Part shown: piece by piece, positions 45,365-56,098 of the stretch
How the letters are laid out: each line of letters begins with the position of its first letter
Numbering within the stretch: position 1 is the stretch's first letter
Origin: Megamerina dolium
Taxonomy: Eukaryota; Arthropoda; Insecta; Diptera; Megamerinidae
NCBI GenBank assembly: GCA_963854835.1
Contig: OY978530.1
Coordinates: 39,516,251 to 39,580,250 of the forward strand
Direction: 5' to 3'
DNA length: 64,000 nt
Position numbers and translations under genes: made by a program
Notes under the pieces: generated by a model
Told to the model about the DNA's origin: nothing
Database searches by the model: none
The model's input: the letters and a program-made list of their open reading frames with translations, nothing else

Positions 45365-46983
45365 GGTCTGGATAGCAATGCTGGGAGTAACATCGATTGA
45401 TTTTTCATCATTTCTTGCATCATTGTTTGCATTGAGTTCATGAATTGGTTCATATTCTGAATTAATGTCTGAAGCAAATGTTCAAGGGTACTTGGCTGTT
45501 GGGTGGGCAGTGAGTGTTTCTGCTCATTATTTGCATTGCTTTGTTGGTGTGGGTTTTGTTTTAACACGCTAGCGTATGAATTGGTTTGATTCTTGTTTGG
45601 GATTGCAGAGAAGAATTGTGTTGCATCAATATTTTGTCTCTTACTTGAGTTGGCTATCTGAGTTTGCTCAACTGGTTTTAGAGGTTGATTGCTAGCGGAG
45701 AAATTTAGCTTTAGGGTTGTATATACTGGGCAACCTCTATAATTTGCGGTGTGATTACTTCCACAATTGCTGCATTTTTTCATGCTAGCATCACCTTTAG
45801 ATTTTGGGCATATGTTTGATTTATGGAGATCTCCACAAATCACACAAACAGCTGGCAGGGTACAATATGTCTTAGTATGTCCATATTCTTGGCAGTTACT
45901 GCACTGAGGAGGTCCAGTTCTCTTATGTGGTTCTTCGATTGTAATTTTGCGATGCAATAAATATCGAATTTTATATATGGGGTGTACTTCACTTTTTTTT
46001 AGGGGTTTTGTTTCAGGCTGAAGCTCAATACGATATAACGGTTGAGATATATTGCTCTTGTTGAGAATGTTGAATACTGTTTTGGCTTGAAACCCTTTTT
46101 CCTGAAGGGCAAGTTTGATTTCGTTAATGTCAACGTTGGGTTCGACGCCTTTGAGTACATCGATTAAGCCCTTACTACTTTTTAGCTGATATGTGTAATA
46201 ATTCTTTTTTACAGCATCAAATTCCGCAATTACTTTTCGATAATGAGTTTCGCTGTAGATTTGCACTTTCGTTTCCTCAATTTGGCCTTTTCGAATAGGA
46301 ACAACGTGGAAATTCTTTGGTCCTATAAGACTTGTAATTCTAGAAATCAACTTATCTGAGTTGCGTTCTCTTAAAAAATTGGGTGGGGGTTTGCAATTTT
46401 TCTTGGAGATAATATTTTCGTCACTTTCATCAACTGAAAGCAAAGCGTATCTATTTTCCGAACTAATAGGGGCAGTGTTCTGCTTTTGAATTTTTGTTGA
46501 ATTCATTTGTTTTGAATTTTGTGGACTTCTTTTTCGCTTTACTAATGTAATGTAGCGATAAATTCCAGTTTGAACAGCAACTGGTTCTTTATTAGTCATC
46601 GCACTAGTTGCTTTAACTACTGGGTCATGCACTTCAGTAGAAAGGCCGTTATTTGTTTGCTTTGATGTTGTAGCTGTTGGTGTTACAGCAGGAGATGCGC
46701 ATTGTACACTCCACGGTATAGAGGGAGATAGTATATCACGAGAGAACAAACTATTTTTTTTGTCTGTATTTATTGTTGTTGCAAATTTTGATGTAGTGTT
46801 AGAGTGAGGAATATGCACAGGCAAAAGATTTGCACTGTTACTTTCACTTGTGCAGTGTGTATCAACTGTTTTTTTTGATAATGCACTTATCGGGGGGGTT
46901 TGCGCGGGTGATTGCAAATTATTGTTTACACACACATTAACAGGCGATTGCCGTTGCCGGGGAGGAGAGCGCTGAACACTCAT
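45361..46983 (-). CDS. Jockey ORF1 protein (RNA-binding, three CCHC knuckles), copy 2
   Basis: An intact 540-codon frame. The N-terminal 200 residues are Ser/Thr/Asn-rich and low in complexity. Residues about 215-345 form the structured RNA-binding part (KNFHVVPIRKGQIEETKVQI, GFQAKTVFNILNKS). Three knuckles follow at about 359-415: CSNCQEYGHTKTYC, CVICGDLHKSNIC and CSNCGSNHTANYRGC. The tail is Gln/Met-rich. It packages element RNA. The stop overlaps the ORF2 start as ATGA (45364-45361), suggesting coupled translation. Confidence 0.92.
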   Translation of the reverse strand: MSVQRSPPRQRQSPVNVCVNNNLQSPAQTPPISALSKKTVDTHCTSESNSANLLPVHIPHSNTTSKFATTINTDKKNSLFSRDILSPSIPWSVQCASPAVTPTATTSKQTNNGLSTEVHDPVVKATSAMTNKEPVAVQTGIYRYITLVKRKRSPQNSKQMNSTKIQKQNTAPISSENRYALLSVDESDENIISKKNCKPPPNFLRERNSDKLISRITSLIGPKNFHVVPIRKGQIEETKVQIYSETHYRKVIAEFDAVKKNYYTYQLKSSKGLIDVLKGVEPNVDINEIKLALQEKGFQAKTVFNILNKSNISQPLYRIELQPETKPLKKSEVHPIYKIRYLLHRKITIEEPHKRTGPPQCSNCQEYGHTKTYCTLPAVCVICGDLHKSNICPKSKGDASMKKCSNCGSNHTANYRGCPVYTTLKLNFSASNQPLKPVEQTQIANSSKRQNIDATQFFSAIPNKNQTNSYASVLKQNPHQQSNANNEQKHSLPTQQPSTLEHLLQTLIQNMNQFMNSMQTMMQEMMKNQSMLLPALLSRP

Positions 46984-47178
46984 ATTATAAACAAAATGTT
47001 TGCAAACGATATTATTTTATTTTATTTTTTTTTTCTAAAAAAAAAACAAAAAATCACCGAAATAACTCCTTGAGTTTCTTAGCGTCTTTTCGCAAAATAT
47101 TAAATTTTTTTTTTTTTACCGAAAACAATCACTTTTCCGACTCTATCAAACACGTCCACTCTTATTGGTGACTTTCAC

Positions 47179-47423
47179 GGAATAACCGTAATGAACCCAC
47201 TTTTCATAGCCAGTCATAATTTGAAGCAAAAACCCCTTTCTTTTTTGTCGTTGGAGAAGTTGTTCACACTTGAAAAACCGGCGTTCGACGTTTCTTGGAT
47301 TCAGTTCATACGGCACAAATTTTCCTACCGTTCGGATCATTCCCATTGCGTTTAAACGATGGAAAATTATTGGCCGAGTGACTTCAAGTGTCTTCTAGAG
47401 TTCATATTGCGTTTGTGATGGAT
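47179..47423 (-). pseudogene. mariner transposase, part 2 (inverted piece)
   Basis: On the minus strand: SQTQYEL, VTRPIIFHRLNAMGMIRTVG and then KFVPYELNPRNVERRFFKCE up to TGYEKWVHYG, where Jockey sequence begins. This is the mariner block between the DNA-binding and catalytic domains. The first catalytic Asp (normally GDEKWVHY) is Tyr here. It is separated by an RTE fragment from part 1 (48030-48255) and by the inversion from part 3 (53281-53700). Confidence 0.88.
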
Positions 47424-47437
47424 CTTCTTCGAGCCTT

Positions 47438-48015
47438 ACTTACTTACTTACTTACTTATGTGGCCATAACAACCGAGTATCGATTTAGGCAGAAAATAAC
47501 ATGCTTCGCCAGCCATCTCTGTTCTTCGCTAGCTGGCGCCAGTTAGAAATTTCAAGCGCCGTCAGGTTCTTCAGTACTTGGTCTTTCCACCGGAGGTTAA
47601 GTCTTCCTCTTCTGCGTCGTCCTGCAGCGGGCTCCGAATATAACACCTTCTTAGCTGGAGCGTGTTCTTCCATTCGCTCGATATGACCTAACAGCATGAC
47701 ACTTTTGTTGAAGATAGTGCCATTATGTCGTAGATCAGCAGCTCTTATTAAGATTGAAGAAGTCGCACGATAACGAATCACCTTGTCTGAAAACCCGTTC
47801 GGCATTAAACGGTGCGGAGAGGTCCTTCCCAATTTTCACTGCACAACGGAGTTATGCAGTGTCATTCTATAAAGTCGAATGAGCTTTGCAGAAATACCGA
47901 ACTCGGGCATTGTTGCGTAGAGGTAATCCCTTACCGGGCTGTCGAAAGCGGCTTTATAATCAACAAATAGGTGGTGTGTGTCGAACTGTTTTCTTGGGTC
48001 TTCTCCAGGAATTGG
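47438..48015 (-). mobile_element. RTE fragment with internal deletion, inside mariner
   Basis: Flanked by a perfect 14-bp duplication CTTCTTCGAGCCTT at 47424-47437 and 48016-48029. On the minus strand it begins within RT (GEDPRKQFDTHHLFVDYKAA), jumps from KSVMLL to GHIERMEEHAPAKKV (about 570 bp deleted, with TAG shared at the junction) and ends in the AAGT tail. It is 5' truncated and noncoding. Confidence 0.92.
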
Positions 48016-48255
48016 CTTCTTCGAGCCTTGCCTCCAATTATACATCCTCAAACTTTGATGGCGCTCCGGGTAGTTCTTCGTCATCCAACTCAAAATAACT
48101 GCTTTTAAATTGTGCTAACCACGCCTGACACGTTCATTCAGCATGGTCACCATAAACTTCCACTAAGATACGATGACTTTCGGCAGCCTTTTCTTCATAT
48201 TGAAGTAATGAAATAAAACTCTCCGCAAAAACACATTATTCGTTAATAAAGTTGA
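48016..48255 (-). pseudogene. mariner transposase, part 1 (N-terminal, inverted piece)
   Basis: Minus-strand translations in two frames give LRRVLFHYFNMKK, then ESHRILVEVYGDHA, a stop, and TCQAWLAQFKSSYFELDDEE before the RTE fragment. This is the mariner N-terminal DNA-binding region. The 5' inverted repeat was not resolved in 48255-48530. Confidence 0.85.
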
Positions 48256-48537
48256 CATTCCGAAGAGCACACAGAAACTATGTTGTTTACACTTCAGCGA
48301 AAAGACATATTATGATACTAATGTTAATTATGATACTTTAAAATGACGGAGTTGCCAGATGAAACAATGGAATAGTAAACTAGTAGCAACATCTGTTATC
48401 AAATCCGCACGATCTTATCTATACTCCCATGGAAAAATTTAACTTCATTATATTAAATAGATTCAGAGAAATTGGAAACTTCAAGTGGAAAATCGTTTGT
48501 ATTTTTAATAAGGACTCGTCTCACAAGTAAAAGAGGT

Positions 48538-48640
48538 TGTTGCGAGCCAAAATATGAAATATGCACATATGCATATTTTGCCTCGCGACATATTTCCCGA
48601 AATTGGGAACTACGTATTTGTCAATACACATACCAGCAGT
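48538..48640 (+). repeat. displaced, inverted end of the family 2 5' LTR
   Basis: Starts TGTTGCGAGCC and is the reverse complement of 33260-33362 of the intact left LTR with a few changes. It ends with ACATACCAGCAGT (48628-48640), the complement of the 13 bases at 42553-42565. It is preceded by AGGT (48534-48537), the complement of the gypsy target duplication ACCT at 32552. Confidence 0.92.
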
Positions 48641-48863
48641 ATGTGAAAGTCCGTGAAAGTCACAAATAAGAGTGGACGTGTTTGATAGAGTCGGAAAAGT
48701 TATTGTTTTCGGTAAAAAAAAAAAAAAAAAATTTAAATATTTTGCGAAAAGACGCTAAGAAACTCCAGGAGTTATTTCGGTGATTTGTTTTTTTTTTTTT
48801 TTTTTTTTTTAGAAAAAAAAAATAAAATAAAATAATATCGTTTGCAAACAATTTGTTTATAAT

Positions 48864-50499
48864 ATGAGTGTTCAGCGCTCTCCTCCCCGGCAACGGCAAT
48901 CGCCTGTTAATGTGTGTGTAAACAATAATTTGCAATCACCCGCGCAAACCCCCCCGATAAGTGCATTATCAAAAAAAACAGTTGATACACACTGCACAAG
49001 TGAAAGTAACAGTGCAAATCTTTTGCCTGTGCATATTCCTCACTCTAACACTACATCAAAATTTGCAACAACAATAAATACAGACAAAAAAAATAGTTTG
49101 TTCTCTCGTGATATACTATCTCCCTCTATACCGTGGAGTGTACAATGCGCATCTCCTGCTGTAACACCAACAGCTACAACATCAAAGCAAACAAATAACG
49201 GCCTTTCTACTGAAGTGCATGACCCAGTAGTTAAAGCAACTAGTGCGATGACTAATAAAGAACCAGTTGCTGTTCAAACTGGAATTGATCGCTACATTAC
49301 TGTAGTAAAGCGAAAAAGAAGTCCACAAAATTCAAAACAAATGAATTCAACAAAAAATTCAAAAGCAGAACACTGCCCCTATTAGTTCGGAAAATAGATA
49401 CGCTTTGCTTTCAATTGATGAAAGTGACGAAAATATTATCTCCAAGAAAAATTTCAAACCCCCACCCATTTTCTTAAGAGAACGCAACTCAGATAAGTTG
49501 ATTTCTAGAATTACAAGTCTTATAGGACCAAAGAATTTCCACGTTGTTCCTATTCGCAAAGGCCAAATTGAGGAAACGAAAGTGCAAATCTACAGCGAAA
49601 CTCATTATCGCAAAGTAATTGCGGAATTTGATGCTGTAAAAAAGAATTACTACACATATCAGCTAAAAAGTAGTAAGGGCTTAATCGTTGTACTCAAAGG
49701 CGTCGAACCCAACGTTGACATTAACGAAACCAAACTTGCCCTTCAGGAAGAAGGGTTTCAAGCCAAAACAGTATTCAACATTCTCAACAAGAGCAATATA
49801 CCTCAACCGTTATATCGTATTGAGCTTCAGCCTGAAACAAAACCCCTAAAAAAAGGTGAAGTACACCCCATATATAAAATTCGATATTTATTGCATCACA
49901 AAATCACAATCGAAGAACTCCATAAGAGAACTGGACCTCCTCAGTGCAGTAACTGCCAAGAATATGGACATACTAAGACATATTGTACCCTGCCAGCTGT
50001 GTGATTTGTGTGTTGTGTGATTTGTGGAGATCTCCATAAATCAAACATATGCCCAAAATCTAAAGGCGATGCTAGCATGAAAAAATGCAGCAATTGTGGA
50101 GGTAATCACACCGCAAATTATAGAGGTTGCCCAGTATATACAACCCTAAAGCTAAATTTCTCCGCTAGCAATCAACCTCTAAAACCAGTTGAGCAAACTC
50201 AGATAGCCAACTCAAGTAAGAGACAAAATATTGATGCAACACAATTCTTCTCTGCAATCCCAAACAAGAATCAAACCAATTCATACGCTAGCGTGTTAAA
50301 ACAAAACCCACACCAACAAAGCAATGTAAATAATGAGCAGAAACACTCACTGCCCACCCAACAGCCAAGTACCCTTGAACATTTGCTTCAGACATTAATT
50401 CAGAATATGAACCAATTCATGAACTCAATGCAAACAATGATGCAAGAAATGATGAAAAATCAATCGATGTTACTCCAAACATTGCTATCCAGACCATGA
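48864..50499 (+). pseudogene. Jockey ORF1, copy 3, frameshifted
   Basis: Same protein as copy 2 ORF1, in three frame pieces. An extra A in a homopolymer near 49355 ends the first piece. A short insertion near 50000-50020 (GTGTGATTTGTGTGTTGTGTG) brings in a TGA after the first knuckle. The last piece carries knuckles 2 and 3 and ends in the ATGA overlap with ORF2 at 50496-50499. Confidence 0.93.
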
Positions 50500-53126
50500 G
50501 TTGTCTCAAGATATGCCACTGGAACGCCAACGGCTTAAGCCAGCACCGTTTGGAGCTAATTCAATTCCTTGAATCCAACCAAATCGACATAATGATGATA
50601 TCTGAGACCCATTTCACTGACAAAAATTGCTACCAAATACCATATTACAAACTGTACACCACAAATCATCCGCATGGTAAGGCACGCGGAGGAACTGCCA
50701 TATTGATAAAAAACCGAATAAAACATCATGTTCTCGAAGATTTCAGTAGCGTCTACTTGCAAGCAACATCTATATGTCTGGAAGAATATATCTCTAAGCT
50801 AGTAATATCTGCGATATACTGTCCCCCAAGATACAGTATTACCGAACAGCAATATAAAGAATTTTTCTCAACTCTTGGTAGCAAATTCTTGGTTGCTGGC
50901 GATTTCAACGCCAAACACACTCTCTGGGGCTCCCGCTTAATAACTCCAAAAGGCAGAAGACTATGTTCAATCATCACTAACCATGGCTACGATGTTATTT
51001 CAAATGGTCAACCGACATATTGGCCGACGGACAAGAGGAAAATACCCGATCTCATAGACTTTGGAGTCGCCAAAGGTTTGCAGATGGAAAATATCTCCAC
51101 AGAGTGTAATTATGATCTATCATCTGACCACTCACCCACGGTAATATCTATAAAATCACCAAGTCCCCAAGGTAATTGCGTTAGAAAGAAAATAGACTGG
51201 TTAAAATTCAAGAAATATATAAATTCTCATCTTCCTCTGAGTACTGTATTAAGAAATGGACACGATGTAGACTCAGCACTCGAAAAATTCAACCAGCTGC
51301 TCTCATTAGCTCTCAGCTCAGCCACCTGCACAAAGGTATGCAAGCAATCAAACTATAGCCCATACACACCAGCCGATATTGAATTGCTAGTAAGACAGAA
51401 AAGAAGACTCCGAAGACAATGGCAAGAATTCAGATCACCGAATCTGAAAACACAGCTACAGCACTGCACTCGAAAGTTAAAGCAAGCCTTAAAAAATAAA
51501 AACAACAAAGAGTTAGAAGAGTACATAGCGAAATTAACACCTGGTGAAGCGTCAGACTACTCTTTGTGGAAATCAGCAAAAAACCAATTCTCACTGATTC
51601 CCCCATCCGTTTGAGTGACGGTAATTGGGCTAGAAGCAACTGTGAGAAGGGTTTGGCTTTTGCAAACCACCTAAAAAGTGTGTTTACACCCAATCCACCC
51701 TCTTCACAGTCCTCATTACCAAAATTAACTTCTCAACCTTGCTCAATAACGCTCAAAATTAAAAAAAAGGACATATTCAAAGCAATTTATAAAGATTTAA
51801 ACCCAAAAAAATCACCTGGTCCAGATAAAATTACCGGTAAAATGATAAAAGAGCTACCTCCGGCTTCAGTAATTCATCTGATGCACATTTTCAATGCTAT
51901 CCTTCGTATTAAACACTATCCCAAATGCTGGAAAACTTCAAAAATTATTATGATAGCAAAACCAGGAAAAGACCCTACAAAAGTTGCATCGTACAGACCT
52001 ATCAGCCTCCTGCCTCTACTTTCTAAAGTATTCGAAAAGCTACTTGTCATGAATATAACTCCATTTATTAATCTCAACCAACTGATTCCTCAACATCAGT
52101 TTGGATTTAGAAAACAACACGGCACAATAGAACAAGTCCACCGCATTGTAACTCTGATAAGGAACACTTTTGAAGAAAAAAAGTATTGCTCAGCTGTCTT
52201 TCTTGATATCACTCAAGCTTTCGATAAAGTATGGCACGATGGCCTTATTTACAAACTCAAACTATTACTGCCTGCAAATGTCTCCTCATTGCTTAGTAGT
52301 TACCTCACGAAAAGACAATTTCTCGTACATCACAAGGATTACACAACAAATCCATTGGATATTGACGCTGGCGTTCCTCAAGGAAGCGTTTTGGGCCCCT
52401 TACTGTATCTCTTATACACTACAGATATGCCCAGCAATAACCATACATTTATATCGACCTTTGCAGATGATACGGCAATATTGTGCTCTCGCTCTAACCC
52501 CATAGAAGCTACTAAACTCCTGTAGACTCATGTCGATTCTCTGGCTAGCAAAATGGCGTATAAAAGCCAATGAATCAAAGAGCGTACATGCAACCTTCAC
52601 GCTAAGGCCAGATACATGTCCCCCACTTAAAATTAATGGCCAATCAGTTCCACAATGTTCCTCAACAAAGTACTTGGGTATTCACCTCGACAGAAGGCTG
52701 ACCTGGAAAAATAACATAGAGGCAAAGAAAACTCAGATCAAGCTTAAAATTAATCAGTTATGGTGGCTGATACACAAAAGATCAAAGTTGAATCTCGAAT
52801 ACAAAGTGCTATTATATAAAGCAATCCTGAAGCCAATCTGGACTTATGGTATTCAGTTTTGGGGCACCGCATCTCCTTCAAATATCGAAAAATTGCAGCG
52901 AATACAATCCAAGTGTCTGCGAATTATTGTAAACGCGCCTTGGTATATGAGGAACGTTAACATCCATCGAGATTTAAATGTACCCACAATTTCTGAGGAA
53001 GTTGCAATGTCTTGCAGAAGCTACATTCAAAAATTACACATTCATCCGAATCCCCTTGCTAGGCAATTGTTGCTGAGCACGGGGCATCGTCGATTAAAAA
53101 GAAAAGACACAATGAATATGCTGTGA
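50496..53126 (+). pseudogene. Jockey ORF2 (endonuclease and RT), copy 3, broken
   Basis: The endonuclease frame 50496-51614 has ISETHF, LVAGDFNAKH and SDHSP intact. It then meets the same 10-bp deletion as copy 2 at about 51581. RT continues at 51566-52525 with SPGPDKITGKM, FLDITQAFDKVW and FADD. It ends at a TAG (CTGTAG, 52521-52526), with an 8-bp deletion just after, and the remainder is in another frame (52530-53126). Confidence 0.93.
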
Positions 53127-53280
53127 AATTGCTATACCTCGTGACTCAACAAATTGTGATGGAACGTTGGGAATATCACATAATTTTATTTAGTTTGTAA
53201 GATTTGATTACATATTGTTAGTTTCTAAGTAATTTTTAGAAAGATCCAATAAAAAAGCTTGTTAAAAAAAAAAAAAAAAA

Positions 53281-53700
53281 ATTACGATAATCCAAAACGT
53301 CGGGCAACGTATAGATACCCCGGCCATGCTGCATCAAGACGGTCAAGCCGAATATTTATCTCGAGATCATGCTGTATATTTGGTGTAGCTAGCTGGGTGT
53401 GACAGGGTGTGACAGGGGACTTGTACCGTAGACAATTGATACGTTTAAGCCGAGAATTGCAGGGGAAACGGCCGCAATACGCCGATAGACTCGACAAAGT
53501 TATTTTGTAACATGATAATTTTCGGCCACATGTTGCGACGTCCGTTGGAAGGTTTTAGAAATACTCACCGCCGTATTACGCAGACATTGCTCCTTCCGAT
53601 TACTACTTGTTCCGATCCTAGATGCCTTAAAACATGTCGACGAACTTATTTGTACACCAATACAATATAGTTATTCGACAGTTTTATACAAAAGTTAACA
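53281..53700 (+). pseudogene. mariner transposase, part 3 (C-terminal)
   Basis: Directly after the Jockey poly(A), translation resumes with YDNPKRRATY, then LYRRQLIRLSRELQGKRPQY, KVIL, a stop, HDNFRPHVATSVG with the second catalytic Asp, and ADIAPSDYYLF with the third. Two stops and a frameshift. It continues the mariner whose first two parts lie inverted at 48016-48255 and 47179-47423. Confidence 0.9.
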
Positions 53701-53723
53701 ATCAGTAAATGTTTCCTTCCCGT

Positions 53724-53922
53724 GTGGGTGAAGTAGCTCAATGGTTAATGCGTTGGCCTTCTGATCTGTAGGTCATGGGTTCAATCCCCGGCTGAAACAT
53801 AACAAAATTTAATATCGAAAATATTTTTCTTTTGAACGGTACCAACTTATCGGCAAGTATTGGCAATTTGTCCGGCAGTAACATTTTGCCAAAGCTGCTT
53901 CTTAAAAGTGCTATGTGACAAA
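53724..53922 (+). mobile_element. tRNA-derived SINE, copy 2
   Basis: A box TAGCTCAATGG at 53734-53744 and B box GGTTCAATCC at 53778-53787, spaced as in a tRNA, followed by a body ending GTGACAAA. Aligns end to end with the complement of 12229-12430. The tRNA-like part resembles tRNA-Arg(TCT) but does not fold into an acceptor stem. Confidence 0.88.
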
Positions 53923-55640
53923 CCTAAATTAAAGTGATGTCACAAGGGTTCTGCCATTCGGGACCGGCTAATATAAGTAGATCCCCTCTAATGCTGTCCA
54001 AATTTAGCACGCACAACAGCATTGGAAGAGAATCACAATGGGCTTATCTAACCTAACCTATCCCTTTCTTCATAAATAAACAATTTAGTTATATTTTCCG
54101 TTTTGTTCACATACCTGGCTTTTGTTCTAGCGTAGGTTAGTTGTATAAATATGGGATTCTGGATCAGCTATCTAACTGTGTATGTGAGAATGAAACATCA
54201 TGATGGGGAATTGTGTGTGTGTGTGTGATAGAGATAGCATGCTATCTCTGAAGCTATCTTATCAGTCTGTGCGAGTAAGAGGTTATGGGGGCGCGGCTTA
54301 GAAGGTATGAAGCAATCTTAATACATGTGTGTGAGAGGGTCAGAGGATGTAACTCGAGAGGGTGCGAGTGATGTAACTCGAGGGATAATCGATCGAAGAT
54401 AGGTGCGGGGCGGTGGGTTTGGTGTTGAGTCATAGCTATAGTAGGAATGTGTATGTGCGTGTGTGTATGCCTATGGTGACAGCTAATGACACTGCTTGGG
54501 TTTAGTGATAGCCACTGCTGTCGCTAAGACCTATCTTATCAACTATGTGGTTGGTATGTACGTGGGCATGTGTGTGCATACATACGGTTACAGCTCAACT
54601 ATGTGGTTTGGTATAGTGAGTGCGTGTGTGTATGGTCATAGCTATAAGGGTGACACATATGCTGGGCTATTTATTGCAGTAAGTTTGTTATTGAGATAGG
54701 TGATGTCATCGATTAGTGACGTATGTTTTTTGTTCTTATTGTTTTTTGTGGGGGTGTCGTTTAAGCGAGGATCGATGGATTCGAACGCTATTGCTTAAGT
54801 GTGCATGCATATGGTTATAGCTCAACTATGTGGTTTGTTTGTGGGGGTGTGGTTTAGGCGAGAATCGATGGATTGAAAGTGAGCGAGCAGCCACATTTTG
54901 CAGTGGATTAGAATGCTATTGCTTAGGCTTAGCTTATAAGCTATGTGGTTGGTATAGCAAGTGGATATAAACGTGTATGTATTTACATATGTGTGGTCAT
55001 AGCTATATGTCGAACTATTTAGATATTTATAGTTTTTTAGGAGCATAAAACTGGAAATCCTATCGTTATAGAGGATGTTAAGGGAAATCATGATGTTATT
55101 GAAGAGGAAGCAACTAGTTAAACATATGTAATTCTGTATGCTGATGATTGTTGAAGCGATATTCTTTTTTAAAGAAAATTTGTGAAATTAGGGATTTCAT
55201 AAAATGTTTTTTACACCAAAATGAGTGTGTTATTACTCTGGAAGAAAGAGATAATTTGTTTTATATCATGGATATTCTGAATGATTTTACAGTTATTCAT
55301 AGACCTGTGTGTGTCACTTACATAGATCTTTATATACCTACGCCATAAATTTGATGAAAAATCTAAAACATTGAAAGCGGCCAACATACATACTACCGAT
55401 GAAATTCTTATATTTCATTTCCAAAATACTTACACTTCTTCACCTCCTATTTCTCTAAGAAAAATAATTTACAACTTTTAGAAATTAATTTTTTTTTATT
55501 ATTAAGTTTTATTAAAAAATTATAATTATAATTATATTTATAATGAATTTATTAATAAAAATTACAAAGAGTCCTTAAAAATAAATAAAAACCATAAAAG
55601 TATACGAAAAAATAAGAGACTGCCCTTCCTCATCCGGAGG
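53923..55640. other. GT-rich repeated region, no gene seen
   Basis: 54170-55020 is rich in TGTGTG runs and repeats short phrases such as AGCTCAACTATGTGGTTTG (54592 and 54819) and TATGTGGTTGGTAT (54544 and 54939). A perfect 20-bp palindrome centred on GCATGC is at 54230-54249. The small frames at 54496, 54822 and 55148 show no features. 55440-55600 is very AT-rich. Confidence 0.6.
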
Positions 55641-55676
55641 GTGCACCAACCTAATATCAATATTTTTTGCGCTTCT

Positions 55677-55871
55677 CTAAAAAGCCCATATATTAATGCG
55701 GTTGTTTAACCCGCTCTTCATCGAATTAAATCTTGGTGGTAAAAATACCACCCCATCATTCAAGGTTAACATAATTTTATTTCCGTATATAATGTGTTTT
55801 AATTCACACTTTTTTATTTGATAGCCTTGTTCTATCACAAGGGAAACAGCTACCAGCGATCCAATTTGCAT
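55677..55871 (-). pseudogene. Polinton-associated small ORF remnant
   Basis: A 64-codon frame with YQIKKCELKHIIYGNKIMLT and VVFLPPRFNSM. It resembles a short protein that I have seen accompanying jelly-roll capsid genes in insect Polinton-like elements; this is recall of a pattern, not a search. Its function is unknown. It lies next to the other Polinton pieces. Confidence 0.5.
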
Positions 55872-55964
55872 ACTTTAGTATAATCATCATCTAAACAGTA
55901 ACATATTGTATACAACTTGCTTACTGTGCACTTTTGCCTTCTATAGTTGATCATACTCAAAATA

Positions 55965-56098
55965 TTTATTATTATACTAAGTACGTTGACAGATTATACA
56001 CAAATATTTACGAAATTTATGGTCAGACAGTAGTAGTTCAGTACTCAACATTTAGTCCACTAAAGGCGCCAATAGTAGAACGTTTTAATCGAACATTG
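55965..56098 (+). pseudogene. Polinton integrase core fragment
   Basis: Plus-strand translation gives YSTFSPLKAPIVERFNRTLG, the segment around the third catalytic residue (Glu) of retroviral-type integrases, in the form typical of Polinton/Maverick integrases. It is fused at about 56098 to a capsid gene on the opposite strand, so an internal rearrangement has occurred. Confidence 0.72.

Larger units (their letters stand above)
42566..47178 (-). mobile_element. Jockey-clade element, copy 2 (full length)
   Basis: The tail is a run of about 23 T at 42566-42588 on the + strand, and the element runs to a 5' end near 47178. ORF1 and ORF2 overlap as ATGA. The 3' flank is gypsy family 2 LTR and the 5' flank is mariner: two different target sites, because an inversion has swapped the 5' flanks with copy 3. 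Confidence 0.95.
48641..53280 (+). mobile_element. Jockey-clade element, copy 3 (full length, broken ORFs)
   Basis: 5' UTR from about 48641, ORF1, ORF2, poly(A) ending 53280. Head to head with copy 2. The 5' flank is gypsy LTR and the 3' flank is mariner. The 5' end carries 11 bases more than copy 2, with GTGAAAGTC doubled. The 5' UTR holds a run of about 26 T followed by about 10 A (48787-48822). Confidence 0.95.

Noticed and set aside
53724..53800. Possible tRNA gene (A and B boxes present)
   Set aside because: Acceptor and other stems do not pair, and the same head with the same non-tRNA tail occurs at 12229-12430, so it is a SINE.
54496..55348. Small frames as possible host exons
   Set aside because: Low-complexity GT-rich or AT-rich translations without splice-consistent or conserved features.
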